Of a stretch of 64,000 nucleotides of DNA, positions 42,557 through 52,054 are shown piece by piece. The stretch comes from Novosphingobium sp. KA1 (GTDB lineage Bacteria; Pseudomonadota; Alphaproteobacteria; Sphingomonadales; Sphingomonadaceae). The translations under genes were made by a program, and so were the position numbers. The notes beneath the pieces are model-generated. The model saw nothing but the letters and a program-made list of their open reading frames with translations. It was not told the DNA's origin and ran no database searches. Location: NCBI RefSeq assembly GCF_017309955.1, contig NZ_CP021248.1, positions 1 through 64,000 of the forward strand, given 5' to 3'. How positions within the stretch are numbered: the first letter of the stretch is position 1; each line of letters opens with the position of its first letter.

Positions 42557-45535
42557 TTACTTGGCCCCGCCGAACAGGTCGGCCAGCTTGATGCGGGCGC
42601 CCAGGAAGAAGTAGCGGCCGACCGCGCTGATCGGCGTGTTCATCGAACCCAGGGCGGGCTTCTGGTCGAACAGGTTGTTGACGCCGCCATAGACCTGGAA
42701 CTGGTCGTCGATTTCGTAGGTCATGCTGAGGTCGTGGGTGAAGCGTTCCTTGAGCTTCAGGTACTTCGGCGCGACCACGTCCGGGTTGCTGGCGATGGTC
42801 TGGCGGTCATAGCGATACATCGCGGACATGTAGTTGACCTGCCAGTCGAGGCTGACCGGCCCCTTGGCCCAGGTGAGGTCGGTGGTGACCTGGAACTTGG
42901 GCGAGACGTTGGCGGCGACGTAAGCCTCGTTGACCGCATCGGCACCGGGGATCGGAACCTGCTTGAGGCGGTGCAGGTAGTTGCCCACTACCCGGGCGCC
43001 GAAGGTGCCGTAGCCATCCGTCGGCAGCACGTAGTTCAGCGCAAAGTCGAGCCCGGACGTGCGGATATTGGCAACGTTCAGCGGCCCGGTCAGGAAGCTG
43101 ATGATGTTGCCCGCCTTGGCGCCGCCGGCCGTCCCGTTCTGGCGGGTGATGGCCGCACAGTACTGGTTGTCGAGCGTGGCCTGATCGACGCAGAGATCCG
43201 CCACCGTCTGCGCGTCGACCGTGTTGATCGCGTTCTTGATGCGGATGTCGTACCAGTCGGCGGTGATCGACAGGCGCGGAATGAACGACGGCTGGATGAC
43301 CACGCCGGCCGTCCAGGTCTTGGCCGTTTCTTCCCTGAGATTGGGGTTGCCGCCCGAATAGCCGGCGATGTTCGAGCTGCGGGTATCGTTATAGGCCGAC
43401 GGATCGGCGACACCGAGCGAGGACAGCAGGGCCTGGCAGTTGTTCACGCGGTACTGCGTACCGTTCTGCAGGTAGGTGCTGCCGCAAGGATCGTCGATGA
43501 ACTCGTAGGTTTGCGAGACCTGGCTGTAGAGTTCGCTGATGTTCGGCGCGCGCACGGCCTTGGAATACGTGCCGCGCAAGGTGATGTCGCGCACCGGCGC
43601 CCATTCGCCGCCGACCTTCCAGGCATTGGTCGAACCGATGCTCGAATAGTCCGAATAGCGGAAGGCGCCGTTGACGCCGAGGCGCTTGGCGAAAGGCATG
43701 TCGGCCAGGATCGGCACGTCGACTTCGGCGAAGGCTTCCCAGACGTCGAACGACCCCTTGGTATTGCCCAGCGAGTTGGTGAAGGTGAGGCCTTGTGCCG
43801 CCAGTTCGTCGGCGACGAAGCTGCTCTTCTCCTTGCGGTACTCACCGCCCAGAGCGAACGAGATCGGCCCCCCGGGCAGTTCGAAAATGCCCTTCGAGTT
43901 GCCGGTGATGGCGCCGTTCAGCACGTGCTGGGTCAGCGTGGTGCGGTCGACGGTGTCGGCCATGATCCAGTCCAGCGCCGCCTGGTTGCCCGCGGCATTC
44001 TCGCCGAACAGGTTGAGCGGCATGCAGTCGCCGGGCGAGAAGGTCGTCGGCGGGATTTCGCTGCGGGTGTTGTTGTAGGGCTGGTAGGGCGTCCAGCTCG
44101 GGTCGAGGTTGACGCGGCAGGTCACCCCGCCGTTGCCGTCGCTGACCGCATCGATCGCCGCATAATAGCGGTCCGTGATCATGTTGTTGGTATAGTGCGA
44201 TTTGATCTTCGAGCGGCCGTAGACGTAGGAAACGTCGTAGGAAAGGTTCGGGCTGATATCGCCCTTCGCGCCCAGCACGCCGCGCACGGTCTCGCGGGTG
44301 ATGTCCTCGCCGCGGCGCCCGAAGTCGAAGTTGTCGCGGTTGACCAGAACGCCGCCGTTATCGGGATCGATATAGGGGCGCACGGCGGCCGGGATATAGG
44401 GATTGTCCTCCGGGATATAGAGGTAATAGTCCCAGGTCGGCTGCGCGACCGAATAGGACCGCGTGTTGGCGTACTTGCCTTCGGCGTAGAGCTTGAAGGC
44501 ATCGCTGAAATCGAAGTGGAACACCGCGCTGACGATGTCGCGGTTGATCTTGGGCAGCAGATCGTTCGCGTAGTCCGAGGCGAGAGTGCCCGAACCGCCC
44601 TGCTGGTAATAGAGCGGCACCGGCGTGCCGGGGTCATAGGGCAGGCCCTGGGCGCCGTAGAAATCGGGGATGCCGTCGAAATCGACGTCGATGCCGCCTT
44701 CGCGCGAGGTGTCGTTGTAACGGATGTTGCGCAGCGGAATGTAGTCGGGGATCCCGTCGTTGTTCTGGCTGCCGGTCTCGGTGTCGGCCGAGTTGAGGAA
44801 GAAGCCGACCTTGTTCTCGCCGTCCAGCCACTTGCGGCTGTGCGAGCTGAGGCGGTCTTCCTCGCCGTGTTCCCAGGCCACCGCGAAGTTGCCGCGCCCG
44901 TCCGCGAAGTTGTGGCCGGCGGTGATCGCGATCAGCCGCTGGCCGGCATCGCCGTACTTCGACAGGCCGTTCTGCACGCGCGCGGTCAGGCCTTCGAAGT
45001 CCTTCTTCTGGATGAAGTTGACCACGCCCGAGACGCCGTCGGCGCCGTAGACCGCCGAGGCGCCACCGGTCAGCACTTCGACGCGCTCGATCAGGTCGGT
45101 CGGGATCGTGTTGATGTCGACCGACTGGGTGCCGTCCACCGAGGCGACCTGGCGGCGGCCGTCGATCAGCACCAGCGTGCGCTGGGTGCCGAGATTGCGC
45201 AAGTCGAGCAGGTTGAGGCCGGTGGTGCCGATGCCGGCGCGATCACCGCTGTTGTTGTAGGAGCTGGACGAGCCCTGCAACGCCGGGATCGTCTTCAGGT
45301 AGTCGGTCAGGTTGGTCGTGCCGGAATTGGTGATGTCCTGCGCGGTGACCACGGTGACCGGGTTGGGCGAATCCAGTTCGGGACGCGCGATGCGCGAACC
45401 GGTGACGATGATGGGTTGTTCGCTGGCCTCGTCGTCCCCCTGGACGTCCTGGGCCTGCGCCTGCATCGGCGACAGCAGGGCCAATGCGGGAAGGGCCGCT
45501 GCACCGAGCAGCAGCCGGTCCTTGCGCGTAAACAT
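42557..45535 (-). CDS. TonB-dependent receptor, probable carbohydrate uptake
   Basis: A 992-residue outer-membrane receptor. The signal peptide ends near MQAQAQ. A TonB-box-like IIVTGSRIARPELDSPNPVTVV leads into the plug (LTDYLKTIPALQG, RTLVLIDGRRQVASVDGTQSVDINTIP, IERVEVLTGGASAVYGADGVSGVVNFI). A long barrel ends in a variable tail. The large size, the GSRI-type start and the GH3 beta-glucosidase gene just upstream suggest uptake of oligosaccharides or glucosides, not siderophores. AAGGAATGC precedes the ATG. The promoter region holds TTGCAA-type palindromes. Substrate is inferred from context only. Confidence 0.92.
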   Translation of the reverse strand: MFTRKDRLLLGAAALPALALLSPMQAQAQDVQGDDEASEQPIIVTGSRIARPELDSPNPVTVVTAQDITNSGTTNLTDYLKTIPALQGSSSSYNNSGDRAGIGTTGLNLLDLRNLGTQRTLVLIDGRRQVASVDGTQSVDINTIPTDLIERVEVLTGGASAVYGADGVSGVVNFIQKKDFEGLTARVQNGLSKYGDAGQRLIAITAGHNFADGRGNFAVAWEHGEEDRLSSHSRKWLDGENKVGFFLNSADTETGSQNNDGIPDYIPLRNIRYNDTSREGGIDVDFDGIPDFYGAQGLPYDPGTPVPLYYQQGGSGTLASDYANDLLPKINRDIVSAVFHFDFSDAFKLYAEGKYANTRSYSVAQPTWDYYLYIPEDNPYIPAAVRPYIDPDNGGVLVNRDNFDFGRRGEDITRETVRGVLGAKGDISPNLSYDVSYVYGRSKIKSHYTNNMITDRYYAAIDAVSDGNGGVTCRVNLDPSWTPYQPYNNTRSEIPPTTFSPGDCMPLNLFGENAAGNQAALDWIMADTVDRTTLTQHVLNGAITGNSKGIFELPGGPISFALGGEYRKEKSSFVADELAAQGLTFTNSLGNTKGSFDVWEAFAEVDVPILADMPFAKRLGVNGAFRYSDYSSIGSTNAWKVGGEWAPVRDITLRGTYSKAVRAPNISELYSQVSQTYEFIDDPCGSTYLQNGTQYRVNNCQALLSSLGVADPSAYNDTRSSNIAGYSGGNPNLREETAKTWTAGVVIQPSFIPRLSITADWYDIRIKNAINTVDAQTVADLCVDQATLDNQYCAAITRQNGTAGGAKAGNIISFLTGPLNVANIRTSGLDFALNYVLPTDGYGTFGARVVGNYLHRLKQVPIPGADAVNEAYVAANVSPKFQVTTDLTWAKGPVSLDWQVNYMSAMYRYDRQTIASNPDVVAPKYLKLKERFTHDLSMTYEIDDQFQVYGGVNNLFDQKPALGSMNTPISAVGRYFFLGARIKLADLFGGAK

Positions 45536-45876
45536 GTCTGCATTCCTTCGGTTGCCCCGAGGCCGGATCCCGGCCACCGGTCGGTTCGCGCATCATCGAG
45601 ACGACAACGCACTGAATGTGTGCAAACGTCTGCAATCACGAGGAATGTGCAATGCAAATGTTACATGCTTCGCAATAATCTGGACATCCGTTGCAATATT
45701 GCAACTTTCGGATGATCTTTCGGCAAGTCGCGCGGCGGGCACCTGTTCTGTGCGACGGGGACTGCCGTTGTTTGCCGTATCCCGTGAATTCGGCTCCCCC
45801 ACTCGCCGCCCCCACCCGTCCCCCACCCGCTCATCACCAGTTTCCTGCGCGGGCGGGTGGGGGAGCGGGGCTGGCG
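45536..45876. promoter_or_regulatory. Promoter region of the carbohydrate-type receptor
   Basis: A 341-bp gap after the GH3 gene. GTTGCAATATTGCAAC (45690-45705) is a perfect 16-bp palindrome. Nearby are further TGCAA-containing elements (near 45620-45665) and GCAAATGTTACAT (45654-45666), which resembles GCAAAATGTTACAG upstream of another receptor at 49863-49876. These are likely operators for a sugar-responsive or global regulator, not identified here. No gene is recognised. Confidence 0.6.
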
Positions 45877-48195
45877 TCAGTCGGCCACTTCGAAGCTGGC
45901 GCTGAGCGCGGCGGCGGAACTGTCGCCGACGTAGACGTCGAACGTGCTGGCATCCTGCACGAAGGCGCGGGTGGAGGCCGCCCAGTAGCTGAGGTCCTCG
46001 GGGCGCAGCGTGAAGTGCACGGTGCGGGTCTGGCCCGGCTCCAGCGTCACGCGTTCGAAGCCCTTGAGCTCACGCACCGGGCGCGCGGCGGTGCCGTAGC
46101 GCTGGTGGATGTAGAGCTGCGCCACTTCGTCGGCCTTGCGGCTGCCGGTGTTGCGCACCTCGACCGAGACCGGCACCGCCTCGCCGCGCGCGACCCGGGT
46201 CTTGTCCAGCCTGAGGTTGGAAAACGCGAAAGTCGAATAGGACAGGCCGTAGCCGAAGGGATAGAGCGGCGTGTTGGGCTCGTTCCAGTAGCGCTCCTCC
46301 ACCGTCTTGGGCTGGTGGGTGGTGAGGTGCGCATAGGGCAGCGGCAGCTGGCCGATGTCGCGCGGCCAGTTGTAGGGCAGCTTGCCGCCGGGCGAGACCT
46401 TGCCGAACAGCAGGTTGGCCACCGCCGTGCCGCCCCGGGTGCCGGGATACCAGATGTCCATGAGCGCCGCCGGCCGGGCGCCCTTGAGGTCGAGCGGGCG
46501 CGCGCTCATCAGCAGGACAACGACCGGCTTGCCGGTGGCGATCACCGCGTCGAGCAGTTCCTGCTGGCGCCCCGGCAGGTCGAGCGAGGAGCGCGAGGCA
46601 TTCTCGCCGATCATGATCTGGCCTTCGCCCAGCACCATCACGGCGACATCGGCATCCTTCGCCAGCGCCACGGCGCGGGCGATCTCGGGCGTGTCGTCGA
46701 CGTTCCGGGCCTTGCCGGCGGCGAACTCCTCGTCCGACTGGAAGATCGACTTGTTGACGCGTGCGGGCAGGGTCACGCCCGGCGAATAGGAGACCTTCAC
46801 GCCGCTGCCCAGTTCGGCCTTGATGCCGGCGAGCACGGTGACGGTTTCCTTGTCGTCCTGGTCGAACACCCAGGGGCCCACGGTGTCGCGCGCGGAATCG
46901 GCAAGCGGGCCGATCACCGCGATCGACTTGAGCGCGCTGCGGTTGAGCGGCAGCGCGGCGCCCTCATTGCGCAGCAGCACGGCGCTGCGCTCGGCCGCGA
47001 CGCGTGCGACCTCGCGGTGGGCGGGGTCGGCCAGCACGCGGGCCGCCTGCTTGAGGTCGACGTAGGGCTTCTCGAAAAGGCCCATGCGGATCTTGGCTTC
47101 GAGCACGTGGCGTACCGCGTCGTCGAGCTGGGCCGCGGTGATCCTGCCTGCCGCCAGCGACTGCGGCAGCGTCCTGAACGCGGACTGGCCGAACGGCGGC
47201 GCCATTTCCATGTCCACGCCCGCGCTCAGCGCGCGCACGCCCGCATCCTCGGTGCTGGCGGCAAAGCCATGGGTCTTGAGGTCGAAGGCGGCGCCCGCGT
47301 CGGTGACGACAAAGCCCTTGAAGCCCCATGCCTTGCGCAGCACGTCGGTCAGCAGCCAGCGGTTGCCGGTGGCGGGCACGCCGTTGACGCCCATGTAGGC
47401 GCTCATGATATTGCCCGCCCCGGCATCGACGGCGGCCTTGAAGGGCTTGAGGTAGACGTTCCACAGCTCGCTGTCGGACAGGTTGACCTCGTCATAGTCG
47501 CGCCCGCCGATCGAGGCGCCGTAACCGGCGAAGTGTTTGGGGCCGGCGATGATGCGGCCGGCGCTGCCGATATAGGCGCCCTGGAAGCCGCGCACTTGCG
47601 CGGCGGCCATGGCGCTGCCCAGATAGGGGTCTTCGCCCGCCCCCTCGACAATGCGGCCCCAGCGCGGATCGCGGGCGATGTCGACCATCGGCGCGAAGGC
47701 CCAGTGCAGGCCGGCGGCGCGGGCTTCGGCGGCGGCGACCGCCTGGCCGTCCTCTGCCACTTGCGGATCCCAACTGGCGGCCACCGCGATCGGCACCGGC
47801 ATGATCGTGCGCAGGCCGTGGATCACGTCAAAGCCGAACAGCAGCGGGATCTTGAGCCGGGTCTTCTCGACGGCGATGTGCTGCAGGCGGTTGAGTTCGG
47901 CGGGATCGTGCACGAAGAGCAGCGAACCGGCCCGGCCGGCGGCCATCTCGTCGGTGACGCGCCGGGCCTCGTCCGGGGAATCGGTGAAGTCGAAATACTG
48001 GGTGATCTGCCCGGCTTTCTCCTCCGGGGTCATCTGCGCGATCAGGGCATCGGCACGGGCGCGCACCGCTTCCTCGCTGGGCGGGGCCGAGGCTGCCGCC
48101 TTGCCTTGCGCCATGGCCGGGCCGGATGCGGCCAGCGTGGCTGCCAGGGCAGCGCCGGTAAGGGCCTTGCGGCGGAACTTGTTTTTCGAAGTCAT
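45877..48195 (-). CDS. bglX: Family GH3 beta-glucosidase
   Basis: Exported beta-glucosidase of 772 residues. The N-terminus KNKFRRKALTGAALAATLAA, ending at MAQ, is a signal peptide with a Tat-like double arginine, so the enzyme acts in the periplasm. The GH3 N-terminal barrel has GFDVIHGLRTIMPVPIAVAASWDP, GPKHFAGYGAS and the nucleophile aspartate in GFKGFVVTDAGAAF. The C-terminal sandwich and fibronectin III-like domain (GEAVPVSVEVRNTGSRKADEVAQLY) follow. Its overall layout matches BglX. It is co-directional with and upstream of the receptor gene, consistent with import and cleavage of beta-glucosides. Confidence 0.93.
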   Translation of the reverse strand: MTSKNKFRRKALTGAALAATLAASGPAMAQGKAAASAPPSEEAVRARADALIAQMTPEEKAGQITQYFDFTDSPDEARRVTDEMAAGRAGSLLFVHDPAELNRLQHIAVEKTRLKIPLLFGFDVIHGLRTIMPVPIAVAASWDPQVAEDGQAVAAAEARAAGLHWAFAPMVDIARDPRWGRIVEGAGEDPYLGSAMAAAQVRGFQGAYIGSAGRIIAGPKHFAGYGASIGGRDYDEVNLSDSELWNVYLKPFKAAVDAGAGNIMSAYMGVNGVPATGNRWLLTDVLRKAWGFKGFVVTDAGAAFDLKTHGFAASTEDAGVRALSAGVDMEMAPPFGQSAFRTLPQSLAAGRITAAQLDDAVRHVLEAKIRMGLFEKPYVDLKQAARVLADPAHREVARVAAERSAVLLRNEGAALPLNRSALKSIAVIGPLADSARDTVGPWVFDQDDKETVTVLAGIKAELGSGVKVSYSPGVTLPARVNKSIFQSDEEFAAGKARNVDDTPEIARAVALAKDADVAVMVLGEGQIMIGENASRSSLDLPGRQQELLDAVIATGKPVVVLLMSARPLDLKGARPAALMDIWYPGTRGGTAVANLLFGKVSPGGKLPYNWPRDIGQLPLPYAHLTTHQPKTVEERYWNEPNTPLYPFGYGLSYSTFAFSNLRLDKTRVARGEAVPVSVEVRNTGSRKADEVAQLYIHQRYGTAARPVRELKGFERVTLEPGQTRTVHFTLRPEDLSYWAASTRAFVQDASTFDVYVGDSSAAALSASFEVAD

Positions 48196-48567
48196 TGCGG
48201 ATCCCTGTCGGTCATTGGGGAGGAGGAAGGTCGAACAAGGGGAGTAAAGCTTCCGCCGCGCGGCAGGAAGAGGGCGCGCCGATCGCCGCCGGTCCTTTAC
48301 CCCCGTCCAGCCTCGCCGTTTGCGCCACTCACCCGCTCCAGTTCCTGCTTGCGCGCGGGATTGGGTGATTTATCGTTAAATCACAAGGGCCAATTTCGGA
48401 GCCGCTTTCACGCCGGGCCTCGTTCGATCATTTCGAACGGCGCCTTCTTGGTTTGCGCCCCCATAGTTTGCGGGACGCCCCTCGTTGGTGCAGAGTTTGG
48501 ACGGCGGCGCCGACAGGGCGCCGGACCGGACAGGCAAGGATCGCAGGAAAGGGATGGCAGGAAAGGG
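48196..48567. other. Divergent promoter region with palindrome
   Basis: Shared 372-bp region upstream of the GH3 gene (minus) and a small secreted-protein gene (plus). GTGATTTA-TCGT-TAAATCAC (48365-48384) is a perfect 8-bp inverted repeat in an A+T-rich patch and a likely operator. No other gene was seen. Confidence 0.55.
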
Positions 48568-49086
48568 ATGGGCAGGAGCGTGGCAGGCATGAGGCCGCAG
48601 ATCAGGGGTGGGGCGCTGCTGCTGGCACTGGCATTGGCCGGTCTTGCGCCCGGCGGATCGTCCCTGGCTGCCGCTGCGCAGGACCGCACCAGCGGGCCGG
48701 TCGCGCGCGCTGCGACCCGCATTCTCGACCAGGAGGGCGCGCGGCGCTTGCTGGCGAACAAGGGGCTGACGCTCCAGTGGATCGATTGGGACCATCGCGG
48801 CGCACTGATGGTCAGCCGCGAAGGCGGGGTGTGGAAGCTGCATGGGCGCCAGGCCGATGCCAACGGCCCCGGACTGCTGGCGCTCGACGGGACCATCACC
48901 GAGATCGGCGCTGACTACTTCACATTCCAGGGCCGGATCAGCATCACCAACACGCCCGATCCCGGTCGCGCCTGCTCGGCGGACAAGACCTGGCGTTTTG
49001 CCGTGACCCAGAACCGCCGCTATTACCGGCTGCGCGAATTCGAGTGGTGCGACGATCTGACCGACTACGTCGACATCTATTTCTGA
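48568..49086 (+). CDS. Small exported protein of unknown function
   Basis: A 172-residue protein with a clear signal peptide (GGALLLALALAGLAPGGSSLAAAAQ) and a compact domain of about 125 residues. Two cysteines in the mature part (GRACSADKTWRF and REFEWCDDLTDYVDIYF) could form a disulfide. The middle reads ARRLLANKGLTLQWIDWDHRGAL. I do not recognise a family. Starts at 48568 (after AGGAAAGGG) and 48589 are both possible. It ends 9 bases before the convergent stop end of the thiol oxidoreductase gene, which could act on its disulfide, though that is speculation. Confidence 0.65.
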   Translation: MGRSVAGMRPQIRGGALLLALALAGLAPGGSSLAAAAQDRTSGPVARAATRILDQEGARRLLANKGLTLQWIDWDHRGALMVSREGGVWKLHGRQADANGPGLLALDGTITEIGADYFTFQGRISITNTPDPGRACSADKTWRFAVTQNRRYYRLREFEWCDDLTDYVDIYF

Positions 49087-49736
49087 GCGGGGCGCGATTT
49101 CGCCACCACGCTGCGCAGCGTGGCGCCGTCGATGGCGCCGGGGATCAGGTAATCGCCGATGACCAGCGAGGGCGTGCCCGAAAGGCCCAGCGTATCGGCG
49201 AGGCGGGCGGTCCTTTGCAGGGCGGCGTCGATCTCGCCGCCGTGGCGGGCAAGATCCGCCTGCAGGCGCGCCCAGTCCACTTTCGCGCGCGTGGCGGCCT
49301 GGCGGATCGCCGCCGGATCGAGCTTGACGGGCCCGGCCATCAGCGCGTCGTTAAAGGCGGCGTGCCTGCCCTGATACCGCGAGGCCATGGCCACGCGCGC
49401 CGCCTCGCGCGAGGCGGCGCCGAAGATCGGCCAGTCGCGGTAGACCACGCGCAGCTTGCGGTCGCTGGCGGTCAGTTGCTTGAGGTCGGCGTGGAACTTG
49501 CGGCAATAGGGGCACTGGTAGTCCGAGAACACGACGATGGTGACATCGTAGCCTTGCGGGGCGAGGCTGGGCACGCCGGGATCGTTGGCCAGCGCGTCCT
49601 TCATGCGGGCGCGTTCCTGGGGGGAGGCCATGGCCGTCTCGGCGGCCTGGACCGGCGCCGGGCTCCATGCGAGCCCCGACAGCGCCGCGATCCCGATCGC
49701 CACAGCGGCAAGGCGCCGTCCCATGCTCATTTTCAT
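49077..49736 (-). CDS. DsbA-family thiol:disulfide oxidoreductase
   Basis: Periplasmic thioredoxin-fold protein of 219 residues. A signal peptide ends near APVQAAE. The active site is CPYC in VVFSDYQCPYCRKFHADL, and the cis-proline loop is SGTPSLVIGDY. The spacing and the FGAASREAARVAMASRYQGRH helix match the DsbA/Com1-like group (Thioredoxin_4). Several closely spaced ATGs occur at 49739, 49736 and 49730; the middle one is given. Its stop end overlaps the convergent small secreted-protein gene by about 10 bases, and it diverges from a TonB-dependent receptor. Confidence 0.9.
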   Translation of the reverse strand: MKMSMGRRLAAVAIGIAALSGLAWSPAPVQAAETAMASPQERARMKDALANDPGVPSLAPQGYDVTIVVFSDYQCPYCRKFHADLKQLTASDRKLRVVYRDWPIFGAASREAARVAMASRYQGRHAAFNDALMAGPVKLDPAAIRQAATRAKVDWARLQADLARHGGEIDAALQRTARLADTLGLSGTPSLVIGDYLIPGAIDGATLRSVVAKSRPAQK

Positions 49737-49900
49737 CATCCTGAAATTCCAAACGAAGACGTGTGCGCGGCGCTGGGCCAGATCGGGCCGGACTGCAAGC
49801 CCCGAATGCCCGCCGGTTATGTCTGCTGCAATGCGATAATGCGAATCCCTTGCAACAACGTCGCAAAATGTTACAGCGCCTTCCAAACATGAGGGAAGCC

Positions 49901-52054
49901 ATGCTGTTCACATTTCGACGTTCCTTGCTGGTCCTGCCCATGCTGGCGGGCAGCGTTCCGGCCTTTGCGCAAGTCTCCGGTGCGCAAGCCGATCCGGATG
50001 AAGCGATCGTCGTGACCGCGGCGCGCACGGCGCTGCCGGTGAACGCGCTTCCGCTCACCGTCGACGTGATCGACAACCAGTCGCTGAACCAGCAGGTCGC
50101 CATCGGCGGGTCGGTTGTCGATGCGGTCTCGGCCCTGACCCCCTCGTTCTCGCCGACGCGCCAGAAGCTTTCGGGCGCGGGCGAGACGCTGCGCGGCCGC
50201 TCGCCGCTCTATGCGATCAACGGCATCCCGCAGACCGCGCCCTTGCGCGACGGCGCGCGCGACGGTTTCACCATCGATCCCTTCTTTGTCGACCGGGTCG
50301 AGGTGATCTACGGGTCGAACGCCCTGCAGGGGATCGGCGGCACCGGCGGCATCGTCAACCAGGTCACCGTCGGCCCGCCCCGGCAGGACGGCATCTCCGG
50401 GCGCGTGCTGGTCCAGGGCAATGCCGATACCGGTTTCCACGGCGATGGCATCGGCGGCAAAGTCGCCGGCCTGATCGGCTGGCGCGAGGGGCGTTTCGAT
50501 GCCACCGTCGGCGGCGCCTTCGAGAAGCGCGGCGTGTTTTACGACGGGCACGGCGAGCGTATCGGCACCGACCTTACCCAGGGCGAGACGCAGGACAGCC
50601 GCTCCTGGTCGGTATTCGGCCGGTTCGGCTATGCGGTGTCGGACAGCGCGCGGCTCGACCTCATGGTCAATCGCTTCGAGCTCAAGGGCGATGGCGACTA
50701 CGTGGCCGCCAACGGCGATTACACCAAGAACCTGCCGACCACTTCGGTGCGCGGCACCCCGCCGGGTGTGCCCGCCACCAACCGCACCGAAAGCGCGGCG
50801 CTGACGTATACCGACAGCGACCTTTGGGGCGGCAACCTGATGGCACAGGCCTTCTTCAACCGGTCGCGCGATACCTACGGCGGCGAGATCGCCCCGATCG
50901 CCACGTTCCAGGATGCCGCGCTTGCGCCGATCGGCACGCTGTTCGACCAGTCGCAGAACCGCAGCCGCAAGTATGGCGGCAAGTTCTCCTACGAACGCAA
51001 GATCCCCGGCTTCGAGGCGCTGACGGCCACCGTCGGCATCGACCTGCTCTACGACAAGACCGAGCAGCGCCTGATCGCCACCGACCGCGTCTGGGTGCCG
51101 CCGGCCGACTATCGCAGCCTCGCGCCGTTCGCGCAGTTCAACCTGGCGCTGCTGGGCGACCGGCTGCGTCTTGCCGGGGGCCTGCGCCACGAGGACGTGC
51201 GCATCACGATCGCCGACTATCACACGCTGGCCAGCTACGGCGGCGGTTTCGACGTGACCGGCGGCACCCCGCGCTTCAGCGATACCCTGCTCAACGGCGG
51301 GGTGATCGTCGAGCCGTTCAAGGGCATCCGTGCCTATGCGAGCTACGCCGAGGGCTACACCGTGCCCGACGTCGGCCGCATCGCCCGCGCGGTGAACAAG
51401 CCGGGCGTGGAGATCGACAACTACGTCAACATCGCGCCGATCGTCTCGAACAACCGCGAGGTCGGCGTCGAGGTCAAGCGCGGGCCCATCGACGCCAGCG
51501 CCGCCTATTTCTGGTCGACCAGCAAGAACGGTTCGCTGCTGGTGCAGACCGGCGGGGTCTTCGAGGTGCAGCGCCAGCGCGTCGAGATCCAGGGGCTGGA
51601 GTTCAACCTCTCGGCGCAGACGCCGGTGCCCGGCCTCGTGCTTTCGGCGGGCTACGCGCACCTGATCGGCCGCACCGACGGTTCGGATGACGACGTGTTC
51701 AAGGTCGACCGCGATCTCGACGGCGCCAACATCTCGCCCGACCGTCTGAACCTGGCCGCCAGCTACCGGCACGGCCCGGTCTCGGCGCGGGTGCAGACGC
51801 AGTTCTTCCTCTCGCGCAAGTTCGAGCGTTCGCCCAGCAACTGGAACGACACCTACAGCTTCGACGGCTACAACGTGACCGACCTCAGCCTGCGCTACGA
51901 GACCGGTTTCGGCGCGCTGACGCTGGCGGCGCAGAACATCTTCGACCGGTTCTACATCGACTACTATACCCAGACCGTGCGCCCGACCGACAATGCCCAC
52001 TTCTTTGCCGGTCGCGGGCGCAACATCACGATGAGCTGGGACTACCGCTTCTGA
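49901..52054 (+). CDS. TonB-dependent receptor, iron-uptake type
   Basis: A 717-residue outer-membrane receptor. The ATG at 49901 follows GAGGGAAGCC. A signal peptide ends at PAFAQ, then the TonB-box-like EAIVVTAARTALPVNALPLTV. The plug has VSALTPSFSPTRQKLSGAGETLRGRSP, the short form NGIPQTAPLRDG, and VDRVEVIYGSNALQGIGGTGGIVNQVT. The barrel ends NITMSWDYRF with terminal phenylalanine. Its stop overlaps the start of a PepSY membrane protein by one base (TGATG). That pairing is typical of ferric-siderophore uptake modules. Confidence 0.92.
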   Translation: MLFTFRRSLLVLPMLAGSVPAFAQVSGAQADPDEAIVVTAARTALPVNALPLTVDVIDNQSLNQQVAIGGSVVDAVSALTPSFSPTRQKLSGAGETLRGRSPLYAINGIPQTAPLRDGARDGFTIDPFFVDRVEVIYGSNALQGIGGTGGIVNQVTVGPPRQDGISGRVLVQGNADTGFHGDGIGGKVAGLIGWREGRFDATVGGAFEKRGVFYDGHGERIGTDLTQGETQDSRSWSVFGRFGYAVSDSARLDLMVNRFELKGDGDYVAANGDYTKNLPTTSVRGTPPGVPATNRTESAALTYTDSDLWGGNLMAQAFFNRSRDTYGGEIAPIATFQDAALAPIGTLFDQSQNRSRKYGGKFSYERKIPGFEALTATVGIDLLYDKTEQRLIATDRVWVPPADYRSLAPFAQFNLALLGDRLRLAGGLRHEDVRITIADYHTLASYGGGFDVTGGTPRFSDTLLNGGVIVEPFKGIRAYASYAEGYTVPDVGRIARAVNKPGVEIDNYVNIAPIVSNNREVGVEVKRGPIDASAAYFWSTSKNGSLLVQTGGVFEVQRQRVEIQGLEFNLSAQTPVPGLVLSAGYAHLIGRTDGSDDDVFKVDRDLDGANISPDRLNLAASYRHGPVSARVQTQFFLSRKFERSPSNWNDTYSFDGYNVTDLSLRYETGFGALTLAAQNIFDRFYIDYYTQTVRPTDNAHFFAGRGRNITMSWDYRF

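Noticed and set aside
42533..45715. 1060-codon plus-strand open frame opposite the second receptor
   Set aside because: A GC-rich antisense shadow; the minus strand has signal peptide, plug and barrel motifs and its own terminator.
45691..48567. Plus-strand open frame running from the receptor promoter through the GH3 gene
   Set aside because: Only its last 172 codons (from 48568) look like a protein with a signal peptide; the rest is antisense of the glycosidase.
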